Source of the DNA: Chloroflexota bacterium
GTDB taxonomy: Bacteria > Chloroflexota > Anaerolineae > J102
Direction of reading: 5' to 3'
Length of the DNA: 5,401 nucleotides
NCBI GenBank assembly: GCA_024276255.1
Contig: JAJRXO010000675.1
Span: 1-5,401 of the forward strand
Within the stretch, counting starts at the first letter, position 1. Every line of letters starts with the position of its first letter. The translations under genes were made by a program, and so were the position numbers. This document shows positions 5,150 through 5,401 of the stretch, piece after piece. Under the pieces are notes generated by a model. The model saw nothing but the letters and a program-made list of their open reading frames with translations. It had not been told where the DNA came from and ran no database searches.

Positions 5150-5401
5150 ATGAACACGACTGCTGCCTGGTTTACCCTTTTCCTTTATCTGGCCTATGCT
5201 TCGGCTCGCTGGCGGGCCCTGCTGCACAGGCTGGATGCCCGCGTGGGCGATGGGTCTGTAGCGTTGTTGCTGCTGCCCCTGCTGCTGGCGACGAGCCTGC
5301 GCCCTGACCCCGTCATCCTGCTCAAGGTCGTCATCTACCTGCTTGTCCCCACCCTTTTGCTGCGTTTGCGACCGAAAAACGCCCGCCCCGCCGACCTCTA
5401 C
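5150..5401 (+). CDS. N-terminal part of a membrane protein, runs off the window
   Basis: The ATG at 5150 opens a frame with no stop up to the window end (84 codons). It is GC-rich and leucine-rich. Hydrophobic stretches at about residues 7-18 (WFTLFLYLAYAS), 36-50 (SVALLLLPLLLATSL) and 55-72 (VILLKVVIYLLVPTLLLR) suggest at least two, perhaps three, membrane segments. Positive residues (RWR, HRLDAR, RLRPK) lie between or after them. The block VIYLLVPTLLLRLRPK followed by PADLY is reminiscent of the N-terminus of CPBP-family intramembrane proteases, but the catalytic motifs would lie beyond the window, so this is only a guess. No clear Shine-Dalgarno sequence precedes the start. TATAAA at 5115-5120 could serve as a -10 box but lacks a good -35. 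Base composition is richer in GC than the preceding nucleotidyltransferase. Confidence 0.6.
   Translation, partial: MNTTAAWFTLFLYLAYASARWRALLHRLDARVGDGSVALLLLPLLLATSLRPDPVILLKVVIYLLVPTLLLRLRPKNARPADLY

Overview
The window looks like an accessory region of a Chloroflexota chromosome (Anaerolineae/Caldilineae-like). I infer this mainly from the secreted Asp-box protein, whose YLPLVHR end resembles a C-terminal motif I associate with exported Chloroflexota proteins. The transposase subtype and the small nucleotidyltransferase pair fit the same group. The lineage is inferred, not proven. Nearly every locus here carries damage or a recombination scar.

Region 1 (1-1320): a strong, near-consensus promoter (205-233) with an inverted repeat across its -35 box reads into a remnant of a type I restriction-modification methyltransferase gene (hsdM). 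Only the extreme N-terminal and C-terminal coding parts remain, joined after a large internal deletion and further broken by a frameshift and a stop. The remnant's tail overlaps the start of an apparently intact Y1/HUH (IS200/REP-associated type) transposase gene. That gene contains a perfect 34-bp palindrome and a 15-bp tandem repeat in its linker region.

Region 2 (1321-1652): a second, diverged copy of the same transposase family. It has no start codon, two frameshifts, an HVH-to-HVY change in the metal-binding motif and no 3' half. Its broken end abuts the last codons of the large minus-strand gene, which now reads through into transposase DNA.

Region 3 (1620-3764, minus strand): a predicted secreted protein of about 714 residues. 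It has a signal peptide, 13 clear Asp-box repeats plus one degenerate repeat (14 in all, consistent with two seven-bladed beta-propellers), and a C-terminal YLPLVHR motif.

Region 4 (3765-4067): a divergent intergenic region with several short dyads, a good sigma70-type promoter facing right, and an 8-bp complement to the Shine-Dalgarno sequence of the minus-strand gene.

Region 5 (4068-5113): a two-gene operon overlapping by 13 bases. It encodes an unrecognised helical companion protein and a DUF6036-like nucleotidyltransferase that is split by one in-frame TAA. The layout resembles nucleotidyltransferase-based toxin-antitoxin pairs, but this function is inferred.

Region 6 (5150-5401): the start of a membrane-protein gene that runs off the window.
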